Shown one piece after another: positions 6,759 to 13,629 of a stretch of DNA of 20,128 nt. Position 1 is the first letter of the stretch, and every line of letters starts with the position of its first letter. A model generated the notes under the pieces. It was given only the letters and a program-made list of their open reading frames with translations, did not search any database and was not told the origin of the DNA. The position numbers and the translations under genes are program-made. The DNA comes from Rhodospirillaceae bacterium CCH5-H10 (GTDB lineage Bacteria > Pseudomonadota > Alphaproteobacteria > Reyranellales > Reyranellaceae): NCBI GenBank assembly GCA_001557035.1, contig LSKJ01000539.1, positions 1 to 20,128 of the forward strand, written 5' to 3'.

Positions 6759-8150
6759 ATGAGCATTTCCCGCCGCGATCTTGTTGGTGCGTCAGGTCTC
6801 GCGCTCCTCGGTGCCGCCGCCGTCAGCGGCCGCGTCCAGGCGCAGTCGATTCCCGAAGCGCCGACCACAACCACGACCACGATGCAGCCGCCTCTCTATC
6901 CGACCAGCGGGCCCGACTATCAGCCCGTCGTGACGCTGAACGGATGGACGCTGCCGTGGCGGCAGAATGGCGACTGGAAGGAGTTCCATCTCGTCGCCGA
7001 ACCGGTCGAGCGCGAGATCGCGCCCGGCATGACGGCGCGCCTGTGGGGCTACAACGGCCAGAGCCCGGGTCCGACGATCGAGGCGGTCGAGGGCGACAAG
7101 GTTCGTATCTTCGTGACCAATCGCCTGCCGGAGCACACGACCATCCACTGGCATGGCCAGATCCTGCCGTGCGGCATGGACGGAGTCGGGGGGCTCACCC
7201 AGCCTCACATCAAGCCAGGCAAGACCTTCGTCTACGAGTTCCAGCTCATGAAGAGCGGGACCTTCATGTACCACCCGCATGCCGACGAGATGGTGCAGAT
7301 GGCGATGGGGATGATGGGCTTCTTCGTGGTCCATCCCCGCGATCCCCGGCAGCATCGCGTCGACCGCGACTTCGTGTTCCTGCTGAGTGCTTACGACATC
7401 GAACCCGGCGCCTACGTGCCGAAAGTCGCCGAGATGCTGAACTTCAACATGTGGACCTGGAACAGCCGGGTCTTTCCCGGCATCGACCCGCTCGTCGTCG
7501 CGAAGGGCGACCGCGTGCGCGTGCGCGTGGGCAATCTCACCATGACCAATCATCCGATCCACATGCACGGCTACGACTTCGAGGTCACCTGCACCGACGG
7601 GGGATGGGTGCGGCCTGAGGCGCGCTGGCCCGAGGTCACGATCGACATTCCGGTGGGCGCCATGCGTGCCTACGAGTTTGACGCGATCCATCCCGGCGAC
7701 TGGGCGATCCACTGTCACAAGTCGCATCACACGATGAACGCGATGGGGCATGGCATCCGCAATTTCATCGGCGTCGACAAGAAGCAGTTCGCCGGACGGA
7801 TGAAGCGACTGGTACCCGACTACATGCCGATGGGCAGCGCCGGCATGGCCGACATGGGTGAAATGGAGATGCCGCTGCCGGACAACACGTTGCCGATGAT
7901 GACCGGCTTCGCCCAGTTCGGCGCCGTCGAGATGGGCGGCATGTTCTCCGTCGTGAAGGTGCGCGAGGGCATCGGATCCAAGGATTACAAGGATCCCGGA
8001 TGGTACCAGCATCCACCCGGAACGGTGGCCTGGGAATGGAAAGGGCCGCAGCCCGCCGCGACCCGCGCGCCAACACCTGCACGGACCAATCGGCCCGCCG
8101 ACCCGCCGGCGCGCGTGGTCAAGCCCTCATCCCATGACTCCCACAAGTAA
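6759..8150 (+). CDS. Two-domain multicopper oxidase (periplasmic copper oxidase)
   Basis: A 463-aa periplasmic oxidase, probably oxidising Cu(I) to less toxic Cu(II) with O2. A Tat-type signal (SRRDLVGASGLALLG, ending near VQAQ) suggests folded export. Copper ligands are complete: H130-W-H132, H172-P-H174, H265-PI-H268-M-H270 and H318-C319-H320...H323-H324. The type 1 site follows C319-x4-H324-x4-M329. The first cupredoxin domain (about 60-200) has HPH without a Cys, so it has no type 1 copper; the second (about 210-345) holds it. This fits the type B arrangement of two-domain oxidases, which work as trimers. A Met-rich stretch follows (about 355-400: MGSAGMADMGEMEMP, MMTG, MGGMF) and then a Pro/Arg tail. 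AGGAGA precedes the ATG. It lies 15 bp after the tolC-like gene and before the cupredoxin gene. Confidence 0.93.
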   Translation: MSISRRDLVGASGLALLGAAAVSGRVQAQSIPEAPTTTTTTMQPPLYPTSGPDYQPVVTLNGWTLPWRQNGDWKEFHLVAEPVEREIAPGMTARLWGYNGQSPGPTIEAVEGDKVRIFVTNRLPEHTTIHWHGQILPCGMDGVGGLTQPHIKPGKTFVYEFQLMKSGTFMYHPHADEMVQMAMGMMGFFVVHPRDPRQHRVDRDFVFLLSAYDIEPGAYVPKVAEMLNFNMWTWNSRVFPGIDPLVVAKGDRVRVRVGNLTMTNHPIHMHGYDFEVTCTDGGWVRPEARWPEVTIDIPVGAMRAYEFDAIHPGDWAIHCHKSHHTMNAMGHGIRNFIGVDKKQFAGRMKRLVPDYMPMGSAGMADMGEMEMPLPDNTLPMMTGFAQFGAVEMGGMFSVVKVREGIGSKDYKDPGWYQHPPGTVAWEWKGPQPAATRAPTPARTNRPADPPARVVKPSSHDSHK

Positions 8151-8169
8151 CGCGACCAAGGAGGCAATC

Positions 8170-8661
8170 GTGAAGGTCAGAATGTTCCTGACGGCATCGA
8201 TCACCGTGGCCCTGCTGACCGGCGTGGCCGTCGCGGCGCCCGGGCATGCTCCGGGCGAAGGCCATTCCCATGGCGAGGATACCCCGTACGGCAAACCGGG
8301 CGATCCGAAGAAGCCGGCGCGCGTCGTCCAGGTCGTCTTCCGCGAGAATGACGGGAAGATGCTGTTCCTCCCCGACAACTTCAGATTCAGGAAGGGGGAA
8401 CAGGTTCGTTTCCAGCTCCGCAACAACGGCGCCGTCGATCATGAATTCGTGATCGGTACCGTCGAGGAGAACCTGAAGCACATGAAGGAGATGGAGAAGA
8501 ACCCCGACATGGAGCACGACGATCCGAACGCCAAGCGCCTGAAGCCCAGGGCAACCGGCGAGATTCTCTGGCAGTTCACCAGAGCCGGCACATTCGACGT
8601 TTCCTGCCTCATCCCCGGACATCGCCAAGCGGGCATGACCGGCACCATCGTCGTCGAGTGA
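8170..8661 (+). CDS. Cupredoxin-domain periplasmic copper protein (163 aa)
   Basis: A single-domain blue-copper-type protein. After a signal peptide (about residues 1-23, ending VAVAA) comes a His-rich leader (GHAPGEGHSHGED), then a cupredoxin fold. Type 1 ligands are visible as His91 (DHEFVIG), Cys146, His151 and Met156 in the pattern C-x4-H-x4-M (CLIPGHRQAGM). Between the ligands is a Met/His-rich insertion (LKHMKEMEKNPDMEHDD), which may bind extra copper. The GTG at 8170 is chosen because AAGGAGG lies 5 nt before it and it begins the signal peptide; an ATG at 8134 in the same frame overlaps the oxidase gene and would add 12 residues before the signal. It follows the oxidase by 19 bp and may exchange copper or electrons with it or with the CusF-like protein. 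Role is inferred from family and position. Confidence 0.88.
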   Translation: MKVRMFLTASITVALLTGVAVAAPGHAPGEGHSHGEDTPYGKPGDPKKPARVVQVVFRENDGKMLFLPDNFRFRKGEQVRFQLRNNGAVDHEFVIGTVEENLKHMKEMEKNPDMEHDDPNAKRLKPRATGEILWQFTRAGTFDVSCLIPGHRQAGMTGTIVVE

Positions 8662-8686
8662 ACCCTCGCAGCAGTGGAGAATTCAG

Positions 8687-8983
8687 ATGTTCAGGAAGTT
8701 TGTCGCGTCGACGCTGGTCGCGATCACGGTCGCGTTATCGGTGTCCGCATGGGCCGAGAGCGGTATGGTGCAGGGCGAGGTCATGAAGGTCGACAGGTCA
8801 GCTGGAAAAGTCACCCTCAAGCACGGCCCCATCAAGAGGCTCGACATGGACGCAATGACCATGGTGTTCCGCGTTGCCGATCCGGCCATGCTGGACAGGA
8901 TGAAGACCGGGGACAAGATCGAGTTCGAGGCCGATCGCGTCAACGGCGCCATCACCATCGTCAAGCTCGGCAAGGCGCGCTGA
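8687..8983 (+). CDS. CusF-like periplasmic copper-binding protein (98 aa)
   Basis: A small exported metallochaperone. The signal peptide is residues 1-23 (ending SAWA). The rest is a five-strand CusF-like OB fold: MVQGEVMKVDRSAGKVTLKHGPIKRLDMDAMTMVFRV. In E. coli CusF, Cu(I)/Ag(I) is bound by His36, Met47 and Met49, with Trp44 stacking on the metal. The matching residues here are His46, Met57 and Met59, while the Trp position is Met54. An all-His/Met set of four ligands is therefore possible, which could change affinity or exclude the cation-pi contact. GGAG precedes the ATG. It is the last gene of the copper run, 25 bp after the cupredoxin gene. CusF normally hands copper to CusB, which is absent here, so the receiver is unknown. 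Confidence 0.9.
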   Translation: MFRKFVASTLVAITVALSVSAWAESGMVQGEVMKVDRSAGKVTLKHGPIKRLDMDAMTMVFRVADPAMLDRMKTGDKIEFEADRVNGAITIVKLGKAR

Positions 8984-8985
8984 CG

Positions 8986-9014
8986 GCGGTTCGATGGACC
9001 GCTCCGACCGGTCG
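8986..9014. terminator. Weak hairpin region after the copper run
   Basis: GCGGTTC (8986-8992) pairs with GGACCGC (8996-9002) through seven pairs including one G-U, with a GAT loop, 3 nt after the CusF stop. A perfect palindrome CGACCGGTCG follows (9005-9014). There is no T-tract, so efficient intrinsic termination is doubtful. It may be a 3' end-protecting structure or a Rho-dependent end. Confidence 0.3.
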
Positions 9015-9074
9015 CATAGGCGGGGCCGCCCGCGGCGCGCTAGAGTGCGGGCATCCCCTTCGAAGGAACGCGTC

Positions 9075-10280
9075 ATGTCCAGAACCAAGATTGCCCTCGC
9101 CTGCCAAGGCGGCGGCAGCCAGACCGCCTTTACCGCCGGCGCCCTGAAGGCGCTGTGCCAGGCGCAGGCCCGGCTCCGCGACGAGTTCGAGGTGGTGGCC
9201 ATCAGCGGGACGTCCGGCGGCGCCGTCTGCGCCACGCTGCTCTGGTACTCGTTCATGAAGGGCGATCGCCCCGTCTGGGAACGCATGATGAATTTCTGGG
9301 AGGAGAACACCGCCCAGGGACCAGTCGAGCATGCCATCAACCGGTTCATCGTCGAATCGGTGCGGCTGGTGAATGCCGGCATGATGCCGACGCTGCAGCT
9401 CAGCCCCTCGTCGCCCGTCATGCAGTCGATGATGGAGTTCATGACGGCCGGCCAGCGCATGGGCTTCTCCGACTTCCGCGGGCTGCTGGAAAAGCACATC
9501 GACTTCGCGGAGATTGCCTCGTGGGGTCCCAAGCCGCAGCGGCCTGTGCTGATGCTGGGCGCGGCCAACGTGACGAGCGGCGCGCTCGCCAAGTTCGTGT
9601 CGGCGCGCGAGGCGATCCGGGTGGAGCACGTGCTGGCGTCCTGCGCCGTGCCGAACATCTTTCCCGCGGTGCCGATCGGCGGCGACGTCTACTGGGACGG
9701 GCTGTTCTCCGACAATCCGCCCGTCGAGGAACTGTTGCGCCCGCGCTCGGTCGGCGAGGAGAACATTCCCGACGAGATCTGGCTGATCAAGATCAACCCG
9801 ACCGCGAGCCGGCTCGTGCCGGCGAAGCCGGGTGAGATCATCGACCGGCGTAACCAGCTCGAGGGCAACATCTCGCTGTTCCAGCAACTCGGGCATCTCG
9901 AGTTCATGAACGACCTGATTCTGGCCGACGCCTTCCGGCCGGAGTTCCTGGACCGCTTCGACATCAAGGCGCCGGTGCGTATCCCGAAGTCGTTCCACAC
10001 AGACATCGACAAGCCCTACCACATCCCCTGCATCGAGATGCCGCTCGAGCTTCAGGCCCTGCTCGACTACGAGGGCAAGATCGATCGCGGCTCGGAGAAC
10101 ATCTCCATGCTGATCGCCGAGGGCGAGAAAGCGGCCGAGGTCTTCCTGCGGGAGCGGGCAGCCGCTGTCGCGGCATCGTCGCTGGGCGAAAACCAGACGG
10201 CCGGACAGGCCGAATCGCGGGACGGTTCCGACCCGCTTCCCCTCAGGCGGTGGAAGGAATCCCCGCCGCGTTCGGAATGA
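9075..10280 (+). CDS. Patatin-like phospholipase/acyl hydrolase
   Basis: A 401-aa cytosolic or membrane-associated serine acyl hydrolase of the patatin family. The oxyanion-hole glycines are in ALACQGGGSQTAFTAGAL, the nucleophile Ser47 is in the elbow GTSGG, and the dyad aspartate is probably Asp208 in YWDGLFSDNPP. Patatins usually have DGG or DGA there; here it is DGL. No signal peptide is present. The C-terminal 40 residues are polar and low in complexity. The ATG at 9075 has AAGGA upstream and starts directly at the first strand of the fold; the ORF extends 27 codons upstream into a GC-rich leader without a start signal. It begins 91 bp after the copper run. Its stop is 3 bp from the stop of the oppositely directed TctC-like gene. 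The substrate cannot be told; lipids or storage-polymer-related esters are usual for bacterial members. Confidence 0.9.
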   Translation: MSRTKIALACQGGGSQTAFTAGALKALCQAQARLRDEFEVVAISGTSGGAVCATLLWYSFMKGDRPVWERMMNFWEENTAQGPVEHAINRFIVESVRLVNAGMMPTLQLSPSSPVMQSMMEFMTAGQRMGFSDFRGLLEKHIDFAEIASWGPKPQRPVLMLGAANVTSGALAKFVSAREAIRVEHVLASCAVPNIFPAVPIGGDVYWDGLFSDNPPVEELLRPRSVGEENIPDEIWLIKINPTASRLVPAKPGEIIDRRNQLEGNISLFQQLGHLEFMNDLILADAFRPEFLDRFDIKAPVRIPKSFHTDIDKPYHIPCIEMPLELQALLDYEGKIDRGSENISMLIAEGEKAAEVFLRERAAAVAASSLGENQTAGQAESRDGSDPLPLRRWKESPPRSE

Positions 10281-10283
10281 CGC

Positions 10284-11264
10284 TTACTGCGGCTCGATCT
10301 TCGCGATCTTGACGTAGTCGGCCCATTTGGCGCGTTCCTCGCGGTCCTGCTGGGCGCACTGTTCCAGAGTCAGCGGCCTGGCGGTGAGGGCGAACTCCTC
10401 CGTCAGGCGCTTGTTGTTCTCGGGCGCGGTGATGGCCTCGTTGATCAGCGTGTTCAGCCGCTGCTGGATCGGCAGCGGCGTTGCCTTCGGCACCGCGATC
10501 GCCAGGAACCCGGACGTGGTGAATCCGGGGAAGGTTTCGGCGAGGACCGGGATGTCGGGATAGAGTGGGCTGCGGCTGGGCAGCGAGATGGCCAGCGCGC
10601 GCGCCTTCTTGTCGACCACCTGGCCGCGCCCGGCGGTGAGGTCGACGAACATGAAGTTGATGGCGCCGCCGTACAGATCGTTCCAGGCGTTGCCGATCGC
10701 CTTGTAGCCGACGCCCTGCCATTCGACGCCCGCCCTCTTGCCCAGCACCTCGGCCGGCACCTGCGAGCTGGCGTTGAAATAGCCGAAGTTGAGCTTGCCG
10801 GGACGGGCCTTGGCGTCGGCCACAAGCTCCGCCAGGGACTTGTAGGGGCTGTTGGCCGGCACCACGAGGAAGGTGCCCGAGGAGCCGATGATCCCGACGA
10901 CCGAGAAGTCCTTCTCCGGATCGTAGCCGGGGTTCTTGTACATGTGGACGTTGGCGGCGTTGGTCGAGGTCGTGGCCAGCATCAGCGTGTAGCCATCCGG
11001 CGGCGCGACCTTGACCGCCATGGCACCGACGATGCCGTTGGCGCCCGGCTTGTTCTCGACGATGAAGGGCTGGCCGGTCTTCTCCTCGATGTACTTGCCG
11101 ACCAGGCGCGCGGTGATGTCGCCCGAGCCACCCGGCGCGAACGGCACGACGATGCGGATCGCTTTCGTGGGGAATGTTTCGGTCTGCGCGGCGGCGGGCA
11201 GGGCGGCCAGCAGGGGAAGGGCGAACAGGCTGCGGCGAGACAGCGACATGCGGAATGTGTCCAT
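10284..11264 (-). CDS. Tripartite tricarboxylate transporter-type (Bug/TctC) substrate-binding protein
   Basis: A 326-aa periplasmic binding protein of the Bug family. The signal peptide covers about residues 1-27 and contains SRRSLFALPLLAALPAAAQ. The mature part starts with the family hallmarks FPTKAIRIVVPFAPGGSGDITAR and VENKPGANGIVGA, followed by PPDGYTLMLAT. These loops bind the carboxylate through water bridges in family members. The small TctB and large TctA membrane subunits are not encoded here, so it is an orphan binding protein, a common condition in proteobacteria that carry many copies. The ATG at 11264 gives a 5-residue n-region extension; the ATG at 11249 is equally possible, and neither has a Shine-Dalgarno sequence. 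It diverges from the CaiB-type CoA transferase over 66 bp, so its ligand may be a carboxylic acid later activated to a CoA ester; that is inference. Confidence 0.93.
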   Translation of the reverse strand: MDTFRMSLSRRSLFALPLLAALPAAAQTETFPTKAIRIVVPFAPGGSGDITARLVGKYIEEKTGQPFIVENKPGANGIVGAMAVKVAPPDGYTLMLATTSTNAANVHMYKNPGYDPEKDFSVVGIIGSSGTFLVVPANSPYKSLAELVADAKARPGKLNFGYFNASSQVPAEVLGKRAGVEWQGVGYKAIGNAWNDLYGGAINFMFVDLTAGRGQVVDKKARALAISLPSRSPLYPDIPVLAETFPGFTTSGFLAIAVPKATPLPIQQRLNTLINEAITAPENNKRLTEEFALTARPLTLEQCAQQDREERAKWADYVKIAKIEPQ

Positions 11265-11330
11265 GGGTGTGAAGTCTAGCGCATCTGCGGCGCATGGACA
11301 GCGCGCCGGCTGCAGTCCTACCTTGCAGGC

Positions 11331-12539
11331 ATGTCACAATCAGGCCGGCCGCCGCTCGACGGCATTCGCATCATCGACTTCTCCCGCGTGATCGCGGGTC
11401 CTATGTGCACCCAGATGCTCGCGGACATGGGCGCCGAGGTGATCAAGATCGAGAATCCCGACGGCGGCGACGACACGCGCAAGGGGGCCGGTCCGCGCGC
11501 CGGCGGCCCCGGCGGCGAGAGCCACTTCTTCATGACCTACAACAGGGGCAAGAAGAGCGTCGCGCTCGATTTCACCAAGCCCGACGGCCAGGCGATCGTG
11601 CACAAGCTGCTCGCCCATGCCGATGTGCTGGTCGAGAATTTCCGGCCGGGCGTGCTGAAGAAGTACGGTTTCGACTATGCGAGCCTCGCGGCGAAGTACC
11701 CGAAGCTGATCTATCTCTCGATCTCGGCGTACGGACAGACCGGGCCGTTGTCGGACCGTCCCGGTTACGATCCGGTGCTGCAGGCCGAGTCGGGCATGAT
11801 GAGCGTCAACGGCGAGGCCGATGGCGAGGGCCTGCGCCATGCCATCGCCATCGTCGACACGATGACGGCGATCCATTCGACGGCGGCGATCAACGCCGCG
11901 CTCTATGCCCGCCGCGACACCCAGAAGGGCCAGCATATCGATCTCGCGCTCTACGACACCGCGCTCGTGTCGCTGGGCAACATGGGCGCCTACTACCTGA
12001 TCGGCGGCGACCAGCCCAAGCGTGCCGGCAACGGCCACTTCGCCTCGGCGCCCAACAGTTCGTTCAATACGTCGAACGGCAAGATCTACATGGCCGTCGC
12101 GAACCAGAAGCTGTTTGGCGATACCTGCAAGGCGCTCGGTCACCCCGAATGGCTGACCGATCCGCGCTTCGACACGGTGGCCAACCGCGTCGCCAACAAG
12201 CCCGAGCTGACGCGTCTCATGGAAGAGGTGCTGACGACCGACACCAAGGAGAACTGGGCGCAGAAGCTGCGGCATCTTCCGGCCGGCCCGATCCGCACCA
12301 TGAAGGAGGCGCTGGACGAGCCGGAGGTGAAGCGCCGCGGCATGCTGAAGACCTACAAGCACAGCCGAGTCGGCGAGGTGCCCTTGATCGGCTCGAACTT
12401 CCACTTCTCCGACACGCCGGTCGACGACACGCGCCCCCCGCCGGCGCTGGGCGAGCACACCGATCAGGTGCTGACGGAACTGGCGGGCCTCGGCGCGGCC
12501 GAGATCGCGGCGTTGCGGGAGAAGAAGATCGTCGGCTGA
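11331..12539 (+). CDS. CaiB/BaiF family (class III) CoA transferase
   Basis: A 402-aa cytosolic enzyme that moves CoA between acyl-CoA and a free carboxylic acid through aspartyl intermediates. Family features in order: LDGIRIIDFSRVIAGPMCTQMLADMGAEVIKIENPDGGD (N-terminal fold and CoA-binding loop); NRGKKSVALDF; VLVENFRPGVLKKYGFDY; ISAYGQTGP; YDPVLQAESGMM; the probable catalytic Asp176 in AIVDTMTA, matching Asp169 of formyl-CoA transferase; and the C-terminal GEHTDQVL motif. Length is normal. The ATG at 11331 begins just before the conserved region; no clear Shine-Dalgarno sequence precedes it. It diverges from the TctC-like gene. The donor and acceptor acids cannot be read from sequence, so names such as formyl-CoA or carnitine CoA transferase are not justified. 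It is followed by the 316-bp repeat-filled gap. Confidence 0.94.
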   Translation: MSQSGRPPLDGIRIIDFSRVIAGPMCTQMLADMGAEVIKIENPDGGDDTRKGAGPRAGGPGGESHFFMTYNRGKKSVALDFTKPDGQAIVHKLLAHADVLVENFRPGVLKKYGFDYASLAAKYPKLIYLSISAYGQTGPLSDRPGYDPVLQAESGMMSVNGEADGEGLRHAIAIVDTMTAIHSTAAINAALYARRDTQKGQHIDLALYDTALVSLGNMGAYYLIGGDQPKRAGNGHFASAPNSSFNTSNGKIYMAVANQKLFGDTCKALGHPEWLTDPRFDTVANRVANKPELTRLMEEVLTTDTKENWAQKLRHLPAGPIRTMKEALDEPEVKRRGMLKTYKHSRVGEVPLIGSNFHFSDTPVDDTRPPPALGEHTDQVLTELAGLGAAEIAALREKKIVG

Positions 12540-12565
12540 CGTTCCATGTCGTCCTGAGCTAAGCG

Positions 12566-12615
12566 AAGGACCTCACGGAACGACCAGGCGAGTCCTTGGC
12601 GCAAGTGAGATCCTT
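12566..12615. repeat. Imperfect inverted repeat of a second intergenic type
   Basis: AAGGACCTCAC (12566-12576) and GTGAGATCCTT (12605-12615) pair at 10 of 11 positions around a 28-nt loop. It is preceded by GTCCTGAGCTAAGCG, which resembles another short dispersed motif of alphaproteobacterial intergenic DNA (recalled, not searched). It lies 27 bp after the CoA transferase stop and may help end or protect that transcript. Confidence 0.5.
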
Positions 12616-12657
12616 AGGGTATTTCCGATCGGGAAAGAATCACCACTGCAAAGACCA

Positions 12658-12788
12658 CCTCACCCTGAGGAGCGCTCCCCCTCGATTACCTCGGGGTAAA
12701 CTCCGGGGCGCGTCTCGAAGGGTGGGAACGCGCACCGAGTTTGTTGCCCATCCTTCGAGACGGCGCTTTGCGCCTCCTCAGGATGAGG
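12658..12788. repeat. Intergenic palindromic repeat, copy 2 (enlarged left arm)
   Basis: Same four-stem architecture as copy 1. Outer stem is 12658-12671 with 12775-12788 (13 of 14). The central stem is 12712-12726 with 12747-12761 (one G-T wobble, 20-nt loop). The right hairpin is 12762-12766 with 12770-12774 (GGCGC/GCGCC, loop TTT). The left arm is enlarged to 40 nt (12672-12711): closing stem GCGC/GCGC and CCC/GGG, with a nested hairpin TTACC-TCGG-GGTAA at 12686-12699. It lies between two convergent genes. Confidence 0.88.
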
Positions 12789-12855
12789 TCGGTGGGTCAA
12801 TCTGAGACGGGGAGACTCTAGCGGCGCTCAGGATGACCTCAACGGACGGCTGCGC

Positions 12856-13572
12856 TTATCGCTCCAGCCACGTCTTCAGGATCAGATTGGTCTCCTCGGG
12901 CTTCTCCATCGTGACGAGATGCCCGCACTGTTCGATCACGGCCAGGCTGGCGGCCGGGATGGCCTTGGCGATCTCCTCCGACAGGAACAGCGGCGTCGCC
13001 GCGTCGTCGCGGCCGCACACGACCGTGGTCGGGCACTGGATACGCGGCAGGTCGGGCCGGCGGTCCACGTGGATCGCCGCCAGCTCCTCCTGCCGCTTGT
13101 AGATATCGACACCGATCTCGCCGCACATCGTCATCACCTCGTCGACCAGCGCCTTGTCGGGCAGGCGATAGGCCGGGATAAAGCGCGTCATCTGCATGCC
13201 GAGGACCAGCTCGAAGTGGCCCTCGTCGGCCAGCCGGATGCGGGCGCGCCGGACCGCGCGCTCGGCCTCGCTCTGGCTGCGCATGCCGGTGTCGAGCAGG
13301 GCGAGCTTCGTCACGCGCTGGGCGGCGAACTGCATGATCTCGACGGCCAGCATGCCGCCCAGCGACAGGCCCGCCAGCGCGAACTTCTCCGCCGGCATCT
13401 GGTCCACCACCCAGCGGGCGGCGCTCTCCCAACTGTCCCAGATCGACAGCGGCGCATTGCGCCAGTCCGGCACGACGATGTCGGCCCGCCCTTCGAGGGC
13501 TGCGACCTGCGCGGCGAAGAGGCGTGGCGAGCAGAGTACGCCGGGAACGAGCAGCAAGGGGGGCCTGGTCAT
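12856..13572 (-). CDS. Alpha/beta-fold hydrolase
   Basis: A 238-aa cytosolic hydrolase. The fold markers are the first strand and oxyanion loop LLLVPGVLCSP, the nucleophile elbow GLSLGG with Ser70, the acid in VCGRDDAATP and the catalytic His in EQCGHLVTMEKPEE. Such proteins include esterases, enol-lactonases and haloperoxidase-like enzymes; the substrate is not evident. The ATG at 13572 has an excellent Shine-Dalgarno sequence (GGAGGAAAA, 5 nt upstream), which rules out the much longer in-frame ORF that runs antisense through the OpgC-like gene. It diverges from that gene over 57 bp, and palindromic repeat copy 2 lies beyond its 3' end. The LCSP loop after the first strand is short, and the cap region (about residues 105-170) is helical and basic, suggesting a small acidic substrate; that last point is speculative. 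Confidence 0.9.
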   Translation of the reverse strand: MTRPPLLLVPGVLCSPRLFAAQVAALEGRADIVVPDWRNAPLSIWDSWESAARWVVDQMPAEKFALAGLSLGGMLAVEIMQFAAQRVTKLALLDTGMRSQSEAERAVRRARIRLADEGHFELVLGMQMTRFIPAYRLPDKALVDEVMTMCGEIGVDIYKRQEELAAIHVDRRPDLPRIQCPTTVVCGRDDAATPLFLSEEIAKAIPAASLAVIEQCGHLVTMEKPEETNLILKTWLER

Positions 13573-13629
13573 TGTTTTCCTCCGACGCGGAGCGTAGCGC
13601 AGACGATTCGGCTGCGGTACCAATGGGGC

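Larger units (their letters stand above)
12540..12855. other. Convergent intergenic region holding two repeat structures
   Basis: A 316-bp stretch lies between the stop codons of the CoA transferase and the alpha/beta hydrolase. It contains an imperfect hairpin (12566-12615), palindromic repeat copy 2 (12658-12788) and a flank of about 38 bp (12789-12826) that resembles the flank of copy 1. A 69-codon ORF reading across the repeats (12596-12805) is not believed to be a gene. I see no other feature. Confidence 0.85.

Noticed and set aside
8134..8169. ATG at 8134 for the cupredoxin
   Set aside because: It overlaps the oxidase gene and has no ribosome site; the GTG at 8170 has AAGGAGG at good spacing.
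11340..12458. 372-codon minus-strand ORF across the CoA transferase
   Set aside because: It is antisense to a full-length conserved enzyme and lacks any recognisable fold.
12596..12805. 69-codon ORF in the convergent gap
   Set aside because: It reads through the palindromic repeat, is Arg-rich and has no ribosome site; this kind of repeat often yields spurious annotated peptides.
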